From the NCBI GenBank assembly GCA_951813575.1, contig OX638375.1, forward strand, positions 310,001 to 374,000: a DNA stretch of 64,000 nucleotides, given 5' to 3'. The position numbers and the translations under genes are program-made. This document shows, in pieces, positions 42,075 through 50,256 of the stretch (its first letter is position 1; every line of letters starts with the position of its first letter). Below the pieces are notes generated by a model. The model made no database searches, was not told where the DNA came from, and saw only the letters and a list, made by a program, of their open reading frames with translations. The DNA is from Candidatus Binatia bacterium. GTDB taxonomy: Bacteria; Desulfobacterota; Binatia; UBA9968; JAJDTQ01.

Positions 42075-45000
42075 CGGGCGTCCCCATCCCGGCACAGTGC
42101 CAACTCCGACTTGAGCCTGTCGAAGCGGGCAGCGTCTTCCAGTTCCTTGGCGCGCTTCCGCAAGTCCTGCGTGGCAGCGTCCGTCATCTGGTTGAGCGAT
42201 TTCCCCAACGCGAGATTCTCAGGCAACTCTGCCCAGGCTTTCCGCACGTTGGAAACAGCGGATCGAGCAGTGAAAGCCCAAGAACACGCTTTCTCGCCAT
42301 ATTTGATCCATTTGGCACGTCTGCAATTTCTTCTCGCCAACTTCAAGTGTTTCTCGTCTCTGATCTTCCGCAACTTGGCGTCGTATTCAGGCGAGTCAGG
42401 GTCCAGCTTGGACAATTCCCGAAATTGCCTCCCGGCCTTAAAGCTCTCGACTCCAGCCGCGACCCGATCAGCCAGAGGCTCCGGAAGATATGAGGCCCCC
42501 CGCAGCGCCACATTCTCTGCCGTCTCGATCAACGGCTTTGAAGTCAGGTCTTGGGTTGTAAGGATGGCATGCTTGCTAACCTTCGCCACAGTGGCCGCAG
42601 GCTTCCCTGCGAAGGAAGCAGTCTCAAGAACGACTTTGGATCCTTCACGAACCACGTGGGTAGCGAAATTCCCCCAGGTGGCAACTTTGTAGAAGAGGCC
42701 CAAGCGGTTTTCCCCGGTTTCGTCCGCGGTTACTCTTATGTCTTTCGCAACAGCATCCTTATGTTCAGCCTCCGCGGCGAGTGCGGCTGCTGAACGTTTT
42801 CCTTTCACCACCTTAGCGAAAACCCTTTCGAGAAGTTCCTGTTGATCTTCGGTAAGAACTTCCCCCTTCTTGAACTTGTCGAATGCCTCGGCAGCTTTAC
42901 GCCTGTCCTCCGTGGAGAAAGTCGGTTCCGGTGTAGGCTGCGAAGGGTCCCCTTCAGGGGTGCCAGTGCGTTCGGCCACCTGCTCGGCGATTTGCCCAGT
43001 GTCAGAAGCGGTCTCGCCGGCTTTTGCGGCGTCACCGGTTCGATCGTCGGGCGAGGTAACGGCCACCTGCGCCAACTGTTCGGAGTCGGTTCCTTCGGCC
43101 CCCGTGGACGCACTGTCCCGTGCGGCGACGTCGGGCGCATCGCCGGATGTCCCTTCATCGGTCCCGGTCTCCGTTTCACCGGAGGGAGCCGCGGCGGTTT
43201 CGGTACCGGACGGCGCGCCGCTCTGGTCGTCTGGGGTTTTGCCGGCTTCGGACAACTGCTGTTCGGAGCCGGTTCCTTCGGCTTCCTTGGAAGCAGTGTC
43301 CCGTGCGGCGACGTCGGGCGTATCGCCGGATGTCCCTTCATCGGTCCCGGTCTCCGTTTCGCCGAAGGGAGCCGCGGCGGTTTCCGTACCGGACGGTGCG
43401 CCGCTCTGGTCGTCTGGGGTTTTGCCGGCTTCGGACAACTGCTGTTCGGAACCGTCTCCCGGGCTCTGTCCAGGCGGCGTCTCGCCAGTGCCGGTCCCGT
43501 CGGCCTGGTCGCCGGCCGCCGCGAGTTCCGTCGTGCCGGAAGGTGAGGGTTCTCCTGGGCTGCCTTCGCCGCTGGCAGCATGAGAGTCAACGGGTTTCGA
43601 TGGGTCGTCGAGAGCGGCCACCTGCCGGTCCGGCGACGTTGAACCGGGCGGCTGCGCCCCCTGAGTTGCCGCGTCGGTACCGGAATCCGGTGCGGATAGC
43701 GCCTGCCGCTCCCCTTCAAAACTGAATTGACTTCCAAACGACGAGGCCAGAGGGTCGCCAGTTGACTGCCCTGCTCCCTGTGGTCCCGTCCCGGCCGAAG
43801 GTGACGACGGCGTACTTCCGGCCCCGGCATTCCCCGGCGATGTACCACTCGGGGTCCCCGGGCTGGCCGGTTGCTGCAGACTCGCGATCTGGCGTCCCGC
43901 AGCGGTGCCGGTGCTCGGTGGTGTCGATGTACGCTGTCCAGCCGTGCTCTGGACCGAGGACGGCTGGCTGCCGGCCTGTGAACCCTGCGTTCCGGCGGAC
44001 GGCGACTGGGCGGCCTGGCGTGAGCTTCTGGAGGCGACCTGGCGACCTGATGTGGTCGAGGACCTGGGGCTGCCTGCCGTGGTGCTCGTGGGAGGGGCGG
44101 CAGTGGCGGTTGAACGCTGGCGACCGGCTTGTGAACTCTGCGTTCCGGCGGACGGCGACTGGGCGGCCTGGCGTGAGCTTCTGGAGGCGACCTGGCGACC
44201 TGATGTGGTCGAGGACCTGGGGCTGCCCGCTGTGGTGCTCGTGGGAGCCGTTGCAGTGGCGGTTGAACGCTGACGGGCGGCTTGTGAACCCTGCGTTCCG
44301 GCGGACGGCGACTGGGCGGCCTGGCGTGAGCTTCTGGAGGCGACCTGGCGACCTGATGTGGTCGAGGACCTGGGGCTGCCTGCCGTGGTGCTCGTGGGAG
44401 CCGTTGCAGTGGCGGTTGGGCGCTGGCGGCCGGCTTGTGAACCCTGCGTTCCGGCGGACGGCGACTGGGCGGCCTGGCGTGAGCCTCTGGAGGCGACCTG
44501 GCGACCTGATGTGGTCGAGGATCTGGGGCTGCCCGCTGTGGTGCTCGTGGGAGCCGTTGCAGTGGCGGTTGAACGCTGACGGCCGGCTTGTGAACCCTGC
44601 GTTCCGGCGGACGGCGATGGTGCGGCCGGGCGTGAGCTTCCGGAGGCGACCTGGCGACCTGATGTGGTTGAGGACCTGGGGCTGCCTGCTGTGGTGCCCG
44701 TGGGAGCTGTTGCAGTGGCGGTTGGGCGCTGGCGGCCGGTCTGTGAACCCAGCGTTCCGGCGGACGGCGACTGGGCGGCTTGGCGTGAGCTTCCGGAGGC
44801 GACCTGGCGACCTGATGTGGTTGAGGACCTGGGGCTGCCTGCTGTGGTGCCCGTGGGAGCCGTTGCAGTGGCGGTTGGGCGCTGGCGGCCGGTCTGTGAA
44901 CCCAGCGTTCCGGCGGACGGCGACTGGGCGGCTTGGCGTGAGCTTCCGGAGGCGACCTGGCGACCTGATGTGGTCGAGGACCTGGGGCTGCCTGCTGTGG

Positions 45001-46441
45001 TGCCCGTGGGAGCTGTTGCAGTGGCGGTTGGGCGCTGGCGGCCGGTCTGTGAACCCAGCGTTCCGGCGGATGGCGATGGTGCGGCCGGGCGTGAGCTTCT
45101 GGAGGCGACCTGGCGACCTGATGTGGCCGTTGGAGGTTGCCTGCCGACCTGCGAACCTGATCGTCCGGAGGATGATGAGGGGGAGGTCGAGCGCCAGCCC
45201 TTGGAGGCGACTTGACGTCCGGGGCTGGCCGTGGACCTTGGAGCGCCCGCCGCGGTGGTCCTGGGAGCGGCAGCAACGGCCGTTGGGCGTTGCCTGCCGA
45301 CCTGTGAACCCGATCTTCCGGCGGACGGCGACGGAGCGGCCGGCGGTGAGCTTTTTGAGGCGATCTGGCGACCTGAGGTGGCCGAGGACCTGGGGCTGCC
45401 CGCTGTTGTGCTCGTGGGAGCCGTTGCAGTGGCGGTTGGGCGTTGACGGCCGGTCTGTGAGCCCGGCCTTCCGGCGGACGGCGACGGAGCGGCCGGCGGT
45501 GAGCTTTTTGAGGCGATCTGGCGACCTGAGGTGGCCGAGGACCTGGGGCTACCCGCTGTTGTGCTCGTGGGAGCGGCGGCAGTGGCCGTTGGACGCTGCT
45601 GGCTGGCCTGTGAACCGGACCTTCCGGCGGATTGCGACGGTGTGGCCGGGCCGGAGCTCTTGGAGGCGACCTGGCGTCCCGGCGTGGCGGTGGACTTCGG
45701 GCTGTCCGGCGCGGGTTTCTTGAGCGCACCCGCGGCCTGCATCATCTGAAAAAACTTTGATTTATGGGGGGACTGGCCACCGCCTTTGCCGCTCAAGCGG
45801 GCGGATTTGCCCGAGCCTGGTGCTACAGGCTTGGTTGGCGGCGCGTCGACCTGACTCAGTAGCGACTGTTTGAGCTGCTCCGTCTTGTGGTTGCGGATCA
45901 GTTGCCGCCAGTGCTTCTTCTCCCAATCCTTTAGTGCGGGGTCGGTCTTCGCGGCCTCACTCGGTCGAAAGACCAGGTGCTGGTCTATGTCATCGGTCTG
46001 GACGTTTCCGCCCAAACGGGCAACCTGCTTCTTGAACTCACCTTCGAGATGGACGGAAGACCGGTGTGTGGCAGCCCGGTCAAGCTTGGTACCGGGTGTG
46101 GTGCCAACCTGGTCCTCATAAGTCCGGATCATCTCCTGTGTCTTCGGATCGGTCCCGGGATCATGGCCCTTCGGATCACCTTTGACCGATTCGAAACCGC
46201 CCTTGCCCTTGTCCGAGCTATCTGTCTTGAACTCGATGTCCTTTTCCTTGCCGATGAGCTTCTCGAGTTCCTTCTGCTCTTCCTTTTCCTCCTCCGTCAT
46301 TTGTTGAGCAAACGAGATGCTCGCCTGACTCAAGGCCAGGAGAGCGCACAGAACATGAACCAGAATGCCGCCGCGTCCGGAGTGGTGACGGACCCTTCCG
46401 GAACGTGGTCGGCGTTCCATGAATTGAGGCTGTCGCATCAT
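42023..46441 (-). CDS. Giant exported protein with 51-residue tandem repeats
   Basis: 1472 residues, first gene of the operon; no family recognised. A signal peptide ends near SISFAQQ, then an acidic helix (EEEKEEQKELEKLIG). A Ser/Thr/Gln/Ala-rich repeat region follows, with about eleven 51-residue units plus one 34-residue unit (unit includes TTAGSPRSSTTSGRQVAS and SPSAGTQGSQAGRQR). Next come acidic 61-residue repeats (EQQLSEAGKTPDDQSG), then a helical C-terminal part (from about residue 1170) with Cys-containing basic segments. Starts at 46441 (ATG) or 46438 (ATG); GTG 46447 is also open. The long disordered repeats would suit a cell-envelope tether or phosphorylation platform. Confidence 0.8.
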   Translation of the reverse strand: MMRQPQFMERRPRSGRVRHHSGRGGILVHVLCALLALSQASISFAQQMTEEEKEEQKELEKLIGKEKDIEFKTDSSDKGKGGFESVKGDPKGHDPGTDPKTQEMIRTYEDQVGTTPGTKLDRAATHRSSVHLEGEFKKQVARLGGNVQTDDIDQHLVFRPSEAAKTDPALKDWEKKHWRQLIRNHKTEQLKQSLLSQVDAPPTKPVAPGSGKSARLSGKGGGQSPHKSKFFQMMQAAGALKKPAPDSPKSTATPGRQVASKSSGPATPSQSAGRSGSQASQQRPTATAAAPTSTTAGSPRSSATSGRQIASKSSPPAAPSPSAGRPGSQTGRQRPTATATAPTSTTAGSPRSSATSGRQIASKSSPPAAPSPSAGRSGSQVGRQRPTAVAAAPRTTAAGAPRSTASPGRQVASKGWRSTSPSSSSGRSGSQVGRQPPTATSGRQVASRSSRPAAPSPSAGTLGSQTGRQRPTATATAPTGTTAGSPRSSTTSGRQVASGSSRQAAQSPSAGTLGSQTGRQRPTATATAPTGTTAGSPRSSTTSGRQVASGSSRQAAQSPSAGTLGSQTGRQRPTATATAPTGTTAGSPRSSTTSGRQVASGSSRPAAPSPSAGTQGSQAGRQRSTATATAPTSTTAGSPRSSTTSGRQVASRGSRQAAQSPSAGTQGSQAGRQRPTATATAPTSTTAGSPRSSTTSGRQVASRSSRQAAQSPSAGTQGSQAARQRSTATATAPTSTTAGSPRSSTTSGRQVASRSSRQAAQSPSAGTQSSQAGRQRSTATAAPPTSTTAGSPRSSTTSGRQVASRSSRQAAQSPSAGTQGSQAGSQPSSVQSTAGQRTSTPPSTGTAAGRQIASLQQPASPGTPSGTSPGNAGAGSTPSSPSAGTGPQGAGQSTGDPLASSFGSQFSFEGERQALSAPDSGTDAATQGAQPPGSTSPDRQVAALDDPSKPVDSHAASGEGSPGEPSPSGTTELAAAGDQADGTGTGETPPGQSPGDGSEQQLSEAGKTPDDQSGAPSGTETAAAPFGETETGTDEGTSGDTPDVAARDTASKEAEGTGSEQQLSEAGKTPDDQSGAPSGTETAAAPSGETETGTDEGTSGDAPDVAARDSASTGAEGTDSEQLAQVAVTSPDDRTGDAAKAGETASDTGQIAEQVAERTGTPEGDPSQPTPEPTFSTEDRRKAAEAFDKFKKGEVLTEDQQELLERVFAKVVKGKRSAAALAAEAEHKDAVAKDIRVTADETGENRLGLFYKVATWGNFATHVVREGSKVVLETASFAGKPAATVAKVSKHAILTTQDLTSKPLIETAENVALRGASYLPEPLADRVAAGVESFKAGRQFRELSKLDPDSPEYDAKLRKIRDEKHLKLARRNCRRAKWIKYGEKACSWAFTARSAVSNVRKAWAELPENLALGKSLNQMTDAATQDLRKRAKELEDAARFDRLKSELALCRDGDARCPFPSTSPSRPEWPLT
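43230..43500 (-). repeat. 183-bp acidic tandem repeat inside the giant gene
   Basis: Near-identical 183-bp units (61 residues); the GTCTGGGGTTTTGCCGGC segment recurs at 43229 and 43412. A partial further unit lies toward 43080. Coding, rich in Glu, Asp, Thr and Gly. Confidence 0.8.
43920..45720 (-). repeat. 153-bp coding tandem repeat array
   Basis: The segment GTGAACCCTGCGTTCCGG recurs at 43978, 44131, 44284, 44437, 44590, 44743, 44896 and 45049, then at 45304, 45457 and 45610: a strict 153-bp period, except for 255 bp (153+102) between 45049 and 45304. Units toward the 3' end of the gene (43.98-45.05 kb) are nearly identical, indicating recent expansion; those at 45.1-45.7 kb are more diverged. 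Copy number probably varies between strains. Confidence 0.92.
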
Positions 46442-46478
46442 TGCCACCCGCCGTTGCCTGGATGCCGGATATCGTCAA

Positions 46479-46509
46479 GGATCGTACCTGATCACTTGAG
46501 GATCGTAAA
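46479..46509 (-). promoter_or_regulatory. Candidate promoter and direct-repeat operator of the kinase/stator operon
   Basis: On the minus strand TTTACG (46504-46509), 17 bp, TACGAT (46481-46486), 40 bp before the start codon; each element matches four of six. The same stretch holds GGATCGTA twice (46479-46486 and 46500-46507), 21 bp apart, about two helical turns, with the palindrome TGATCA (46489-46494) between them: a likely regulator-binding site. Confidence 0.4.
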
Positions 46510-46566
46510 CTACAATCGTCGGGCACGGAACCCGAATCGCGCATTCGCCGAGCTGGTCGGTATCCG

Positions 46567-47178
46567 TTAGTCCAGGTCGATCCCCAACTCGTCCAGCAAC
46601 GCCGCGGCGTCCGCCTTGAACTCCTCGTCGATGCCCTGGTAGAGGCTCTTGCCCTTGGTGTCGGCGTCGACGATAAGAGGGCCCAAAGCGTCCACTTCGA
46701 CGATCCACATGGCCTCGGGCCGCCCCAGCTCGGGCCAGGCGCAGTCTATGACCCGTGTCACCCGCGAGGCGTACTCGTTGTAGTTGCCCGCGCACACCAG
46801 GTGAACGCAGCCGGAGCGTTTGCAGAACTCTTCCAACCCTTCGAGCATCCCCTTGCCGATAATCACCTTGAGGTCCAACAGGCCAACGGCCTTCTCGATC
46901 TTCTCACGTCCCGCGAGCCAGCTCGGCATGGGCACCATGGCGATCATCTCGGCGCGGTCCGGCCCTTCCTTCACCAGCGGGCCGCTGTGAAACACGGTCT
47001 CGGCGCCGAGCTCCTTGAGGCGATTACGGACGCCCTCCCCTCCCTCGGGATCGATCAGGCGATCGTAGGTCAGCGACCTGCAGGTGAACAGGTATCCGCT
47101 GATGGTGACCGAATCGCCGGCGTCGAGAGTGCGCAGGGCTTCCCCGGATATCGGGCTCTTCAGATGGACCGACTTCAT
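46567..47178 (-). CDS. Class I fumarase / tartrate dehydratase beta-type subunit
   Basis: 203-residue swivel-domain subunit of the two-subunit Fe-S hydro-lyases that interconvert fumarate and malate or dehydrate related acids. Family blocks are LDAGDSVTISGYLFTCRSLTYDRL, FHSGPLVKE, PMPSWLAGREKIEK, CAGNYNEYASRV and EAMWIVEVDALGPLIV. The alpha partner lies at 48033-48959, but a TauE/SafE gene stands between them, which is unusual. Substrate could be fumarate, L-tartrate or a methylated analogue. Confidence 0.9.
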   Translation of the reverse strand: MKSVHLKSPISGEALRTLDAGDSVTISGYLFTCRSLTYDRLIDPEGGEGVRNRLKELGAETVFHSGPLVKEGPDRAEMIAMVPMPSWLAGREKIEKAVGLLDLKVIIGKGMLEGLEEFCKRSGCVHLVCAGNYNEYASRVTRVIDCAWPELGRPEAMWIVEVDALGPLIVDADTKGKSLYQGIDEEFKADAAALLDELGIDLD

Positions 47179-47225
47179 GTCATCTCTCCTCCCGGACCAT
47201 TGCGCAGCCTATGTGGACGCCCCGG

Positions 47226-47981
47226 TCATTGCAAGCTGCCGAAGGCGCGGGAAGCGAGGTAGGCGCCCAGCCCAAGGAGAGCAAGGAAGAACAACTTCCG
47301 GAACGACCGCTCGGAGAGCCTTTGCCGAAATCGTCGCCCGATGACCATTCCCGCCATGGCCGGCAACAGGGCCAAAGTGGACACAACGCCGTGCTCGAGG
47401 CGTAGCAGGTGGTTGGCCTGAAGCGCGAACCCGAGCGCCAGCGTGGACACCGCGAACAGCATTCCCATGGCCTGAATCAACGCGTCTCTCGAGAGGCCGA
47501 GGGCCTGAAGGTACATCACGCCCGGCACGGCGAAGGATCCCGTCATGCCCGTCAGGACTCCGTTCACGAGTCCGGCCAGCGCCCCGACCCACCTTTCATG
47601 ACGGGCTTCGAGCCGGAGTCGCTGTCCGACCAGGCTCGCGGCGCCGTACGCCAGTAGCAGGAACCCGAGAAGCGCGGTTAGCAGCCTGAGTTCCACGCGA
47701 GTCAGCGCGGAAGCTCCGAGCAGCACGGTGGCCGTCGCCGCCAGCAGGAACGGCCAGATCCGGCGCAGAAGGGCACGCCCGTGGCCTCCGGTCGTCGCCT
47801 GCCAGAGGTTGGTCGCGAAGGACGGCACGAGGAGCAGGGCCATGGCATTCGTCAGATCGAGGGCCACCGCCAGCAGCGCGAGGCTGATGGTGGGGAGGCC
47901 GAGACCGACGACCCCCTTGACGGTGCCCGCGATCAGGAAGGTTCCGGCAATTGCCAGGATGGTGGCGGTGTCAAACAGCAA
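47226..47981 (-). CDS. TauE/SafE-family membrane anion exporter
   Basis: 251-residue inner-membrane protein with about eight hydrophobic segments. The family N-terminus AGTFLIAGTVKGVVGLGLPTISLAL and the mid-protein repeat GALAGLVNGVLTGMTGSFAVPGVMYLQALGL are diagnostic. Members export sulfite, sulfoacetate or other organic anions. The start is TTG at 47981, the only plausible start in the frame, with a weak CGGGGT site. Lying between the two fumarase-type subunit genes, it may move the substrate or product of that enzyme. Confidence 0.88.
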   Translation of the reverse strand: MLFDTATILAIAGTFLIAGTVKGVVGLGLPTISLALLAVALDLTNAMALLLVPSFATNLWQATTGGHGRALLRRIWPFLLAATATVLLGASALTRVELRLLTALLGFLLLAYGAASLVGQRLRLEARHERWVGALAGLVNGVLTGMTGSFAVPGVMYLQALGLSRDALIQAMGMLFAVSTLALGFALQANHLLRLEHGVVSTLALLPAMAGMVIGRRFRQRLSERSFRKLFFLALLGLGAYLASRAFGSLQ

Positions 47982-48032
47982 GACCCCGAGTGAAGGTCAT
48001 GGAGTCCGGTGTACGATGGCATCGCCCGCGGT

Positions 48033-48959
48033 TCATGAGTCCCGTTCCATCCAACTCGACAGCGGCAGGCTCTCGACCCGGCCGTCGGCGTACATGCGCA
48101 CGGTGGTGCGGCGCATGGCGGCGCACTGGAGGTAGACCGCCACGGGCAGGGTCGCCATGTGGCAGTAGGCCATCTCCAGGTGGACGTCGAAGGCCGAGGT
48201 GGCGCCGCCCATGCCCATGGGGCCGAGCTTCAGCCTGAGGATATCGTCCATGAGCTGGTTTTCCAGCCGGGCCAGCTCGGAATCGGGATTGCGGTCGCCC
48301 ACCGGCCGCAGGATGGCGGCTTCCTTGGCCATGCGGGTGCAGGTCTCGAAGGTGCCGCCCAGCCCCACGCCCACCAGGTTGGGTGAGCAGGTGGCGCCGA
48401 GCCGCACCAGGTTGATGGTGGACTCCACCACGAACTTCCGCACGCCCTTCTCGCCGGCGGTGGGCGGCAGCACGGTGAACTTGCTGCCCACCAGCTCGGG
48501 GCCGCCGCCGACGGCCACGTTGGTGATCTCCAGGTAGTCGGCGTCCGGCAACACCCGCACCTTGATGTCCGGGCAGCCGGGGCCCTGGTTGGTGTTGGGG
48601 TTATGGCGCGTGAGGGGATGGACCGCGTTGGGCCGCAGGGGGATTTCCGAAGTGACCTCGGCGCTCACCTCGCGCAGCGTCTGCTCCAGCGCCTGGTAGC
48701 CGCCCTCTATCTCGCCGATTACGGCGGTGCCCAGGCCGACGTAGTAGGTCAGCAGCCCGGTGTCGGCGCAGAAGGGCATGCTCCGGGCCGAGGCGCTGGC
48801 CACCGCGTCCAGGTTGGCCTTCAGGTGGGCCTTCCCCAGCTCGCTGGTCTCCTTGTCGTGCTGTTCCTGCAGGAACGTCTTGAAGTCCTCGGGCAGATCG
48901 TACTGGTTGCTCTTCCACAACGCGGTGACCGTCTGCGCTATCGCTTGCTGGCTCAGCAT
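48033..48959 (-). CDS. Class I fumarase / tartrate dehydratase alpha-type subunit (4Fe-4S)
   Basis: 308-residue catalytic subunit holding the 4Fe-4S cluster. Candidate ligands are Cys64 (MPFCADTG), Cys191 (GATCSPNLVGVGLGG) and Cys279 (LQCAAMR). Other family blocks are NAVHPLTRHNPNTNQGPGCPDI and LKLGPMGMGGATSAFDVHLE. The cluster is oxygen-sensitive in known members. First gene of the alpha-TauE-beta set, divergent from the TctC genes. Confidence 0.92.
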   Translation of the reverse strand: MLSQQAIAQTVTALWKSNQYDLPEDFKTFLQEQHDKETSELGKAHLKANLDAVASASARSMPFCADTGLLTYYVGLGTAVIGEIEGGYQALEQTLREVSAEVTSEIPLRPNAVHPLTRHNPNTNQGPGCPDIKVRVLPDADYLEITNVAVGGGPELVGSKFTVLPPTAGEKGVRKFVVESTINLVRLGATCSPNLVGVGLGGTFETCTRMAKEAAILRPVGDRNPDSELARLENQLMDDILRLKLGPMGMGGATSAFDVHLEMAYCHMATLPVAVYLQCAAMRRTTVRMYADGRVESLPLSSWMERDS

Positions 48960-49156
48960 CGTTCGTGCCCTTCCGCCCGCATGGTTTGTCGGAGCCGTAG
49001 TCGGTAAGCACGTACAACAGGGGACTCAAATAGGCAATAGCCGGGTGGCCTTCCTCCCGCCGCTCTCGGAACGTCAGAGTTCTTGACAATCTCCATGGTC
49101 TTTTGCATGGTGTGTGGCCTTAAGGACAGCGTTTTCTCACCAAGAAGGGAGTTCTC
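48960..49156. promoter_or_regulatory. Divergent intergenic region, fumarase alpha / TctC
   Basis: 197 bp between divergent starts. For the rightward gene TTGACA occurs at 49084-49089, but 17 bp on there is only CATGGT; AAGAAGGGAG precedes its ATG. No clear leftward promoter was seen. Confidence 0.4.
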
Positions 49157-50194
49157 ATGACACGTGCATTTGCGGCCGCGATCAAGGTTGGCGTGACCCT
49201 GGCCCTCGTGCTCGGGCTGTCGGGGACCGCGTGGAGTGTGGCGGAGTTCTACAAGGGCAAGACCATCCGGTTCATCGTGGGCCATGCGCCCGGCGGCGGC
49301 TACGATGGCTATACGAGGGCTACCGCACGCCACATCGGTAAACATTTCCCGGGGAACCCTACATCCGTCGTACAGAACCTGACCGGTGCGGGCGGTCTCA
49401 TCGCCGGCAACTACATCTATAACAAGACGAAACCGGACGGCCTGACCGTGGGCGTCTGGAACAACATCTTCGTCGTGCACGAGGCCTTGGGCAGCCGGCG
49501 GGTCCACTTCAAGGCGCGGAAGTTGGGCTGGGTCGGCGCTCCCGTCACCGGCTGGCCGAGCTGCGCGGTCATGGGGTTCACCGGCCTCAAGACCTGGGAC
49601 GATGTGCTGAAGTCCGACAAACCCATCAAGATGGGATCCGCGGGCGGCACAGGCACCACCCTCCCCACGATTCTCAATACGACCACCGGCAGGGAGCTCT
49701 TCGAGATCATTCCCGGATACAGGGGGACCGCGCCGGTGCGGCTGGCCTTGCAGGCGCGCGAGCTGGGCGGGCTTTGCATGTCCTTCGAGTCCATGCGGGT
49801 CACGGCCCGGTCGATGCTGGACGCCAAGGGCGGCGACAAGCTGATCCCGATCCTGGTCTACGGCAATCCGCCGGACAAGGAAGTCCAGAACATTCCGCGG
49901 GTGCGTGATATCGTCAAGGGCAAGGACAACGTGGCCATGCTCAACGCCTGGGGCTTGCAGTACAACTTCCAACGCCCTCTGACCCTCCCTCCGGGAACCC
50001 CCAAGGAGCGTGTCGCCGCCTGGAGAAAAGCCTATGCCGCGACCCTCAACGACCCGGCCTTTCTCGCCGACGCCAAGAAGTCGCGGCTGAACATCGTGCA
50101 CGTGTCCGGGAAGCAGATCGACGAGTACGTGGAGACGATTCTGAACATGTCCGCGGAGACCAAGGAACGGCTCAAGTGGATGCTGCCCAAGTAG
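49157..50194 (+). CDS. Tripartite tricarboxylate transporter receptor (TctC/Bug family), copy 1
   Basis: 345-residue periplasmic receptor with a Sec signal peptide (cleavage near AWSVAE). Bug-family features are KTIRFIVGHAPGGGYDGYTR, FPGNPTSVVQNLTGAGGL, WVGAPVTGWPSCAVMGF and the GTTLPTILN ligand loop. It is very similar to the next gene's product along its whole length, so the pair arose by tandem duplication. Ligand is probably a carboxylate. No TctA/B gene is adjacent; the nearest is the fusion at 59876. Confidence 0.92.
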   Translation: MTRAFAAAIKVGVTLALVLGLSGTAWSVAEFYKGKTIRFIVGHAPGGGYDGYTRATARHIGKHFPGNPTSVVQNLTGAGGLIAGNYIYNKTKPDGLTVGVWNNIFVVHEALGSRRVHFKARKLGWVGAPVTGWPSCAVMGFTGLKTWDDVLKSDKPIKMGSAGGTGTTLPTILNTTTGRELFEIIPGYRGTAPVRLALQARELGGLCMSFESMRVTARSMLDAKGGDKLIPILVYGNPPDKEVQNIPRVRDIVKGKDNVAMLNAWGLQYNFQRPLTLPPGTPKERVAAWRKAYAATLNDPAFLADAKKSRLNIVHVSGKQIDEYVETILNMSAETKERLKWMLPK

Positions 50195-50256
50195 GGACGG
50201 GCCTCAGACCCATCCATGCGTAACACGGATACTGTGACTGCGAAGGGAGCTGCCAA

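Noticed and set aside
43920..45720. CRISPR-like regular repeat array
   Set aside because: Units are 153 bp, contiguous and in frame in a coding gene, with no unique spacers and no cas genes.
42805..45729. 974-codon minus-strand and 653-codon plus-strand open frames over the repeat array
   Set aside because: The 153-bp period is a multiple of three, so all frames repeat without stops. Only the frame with signal peptide, correct operon coupling and non-repeat ends is believed.
31223..46441. Zorya defence system
   Set aside because: There is a MotA-like channel, but the B candidates carry vWA rather than OmpA/MotB domains, and no ZorC, ZorD or ZorE nuclease/helicase gene is present.
31223..46441. 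Type VI secretion post-translational module (PpkA/PppA/Fha)
   Set aside because: Kinase, PP2C and FHA proteins fit, but no Tss structural gene, Hcp, VgrG or ClpV is in or near the operon.
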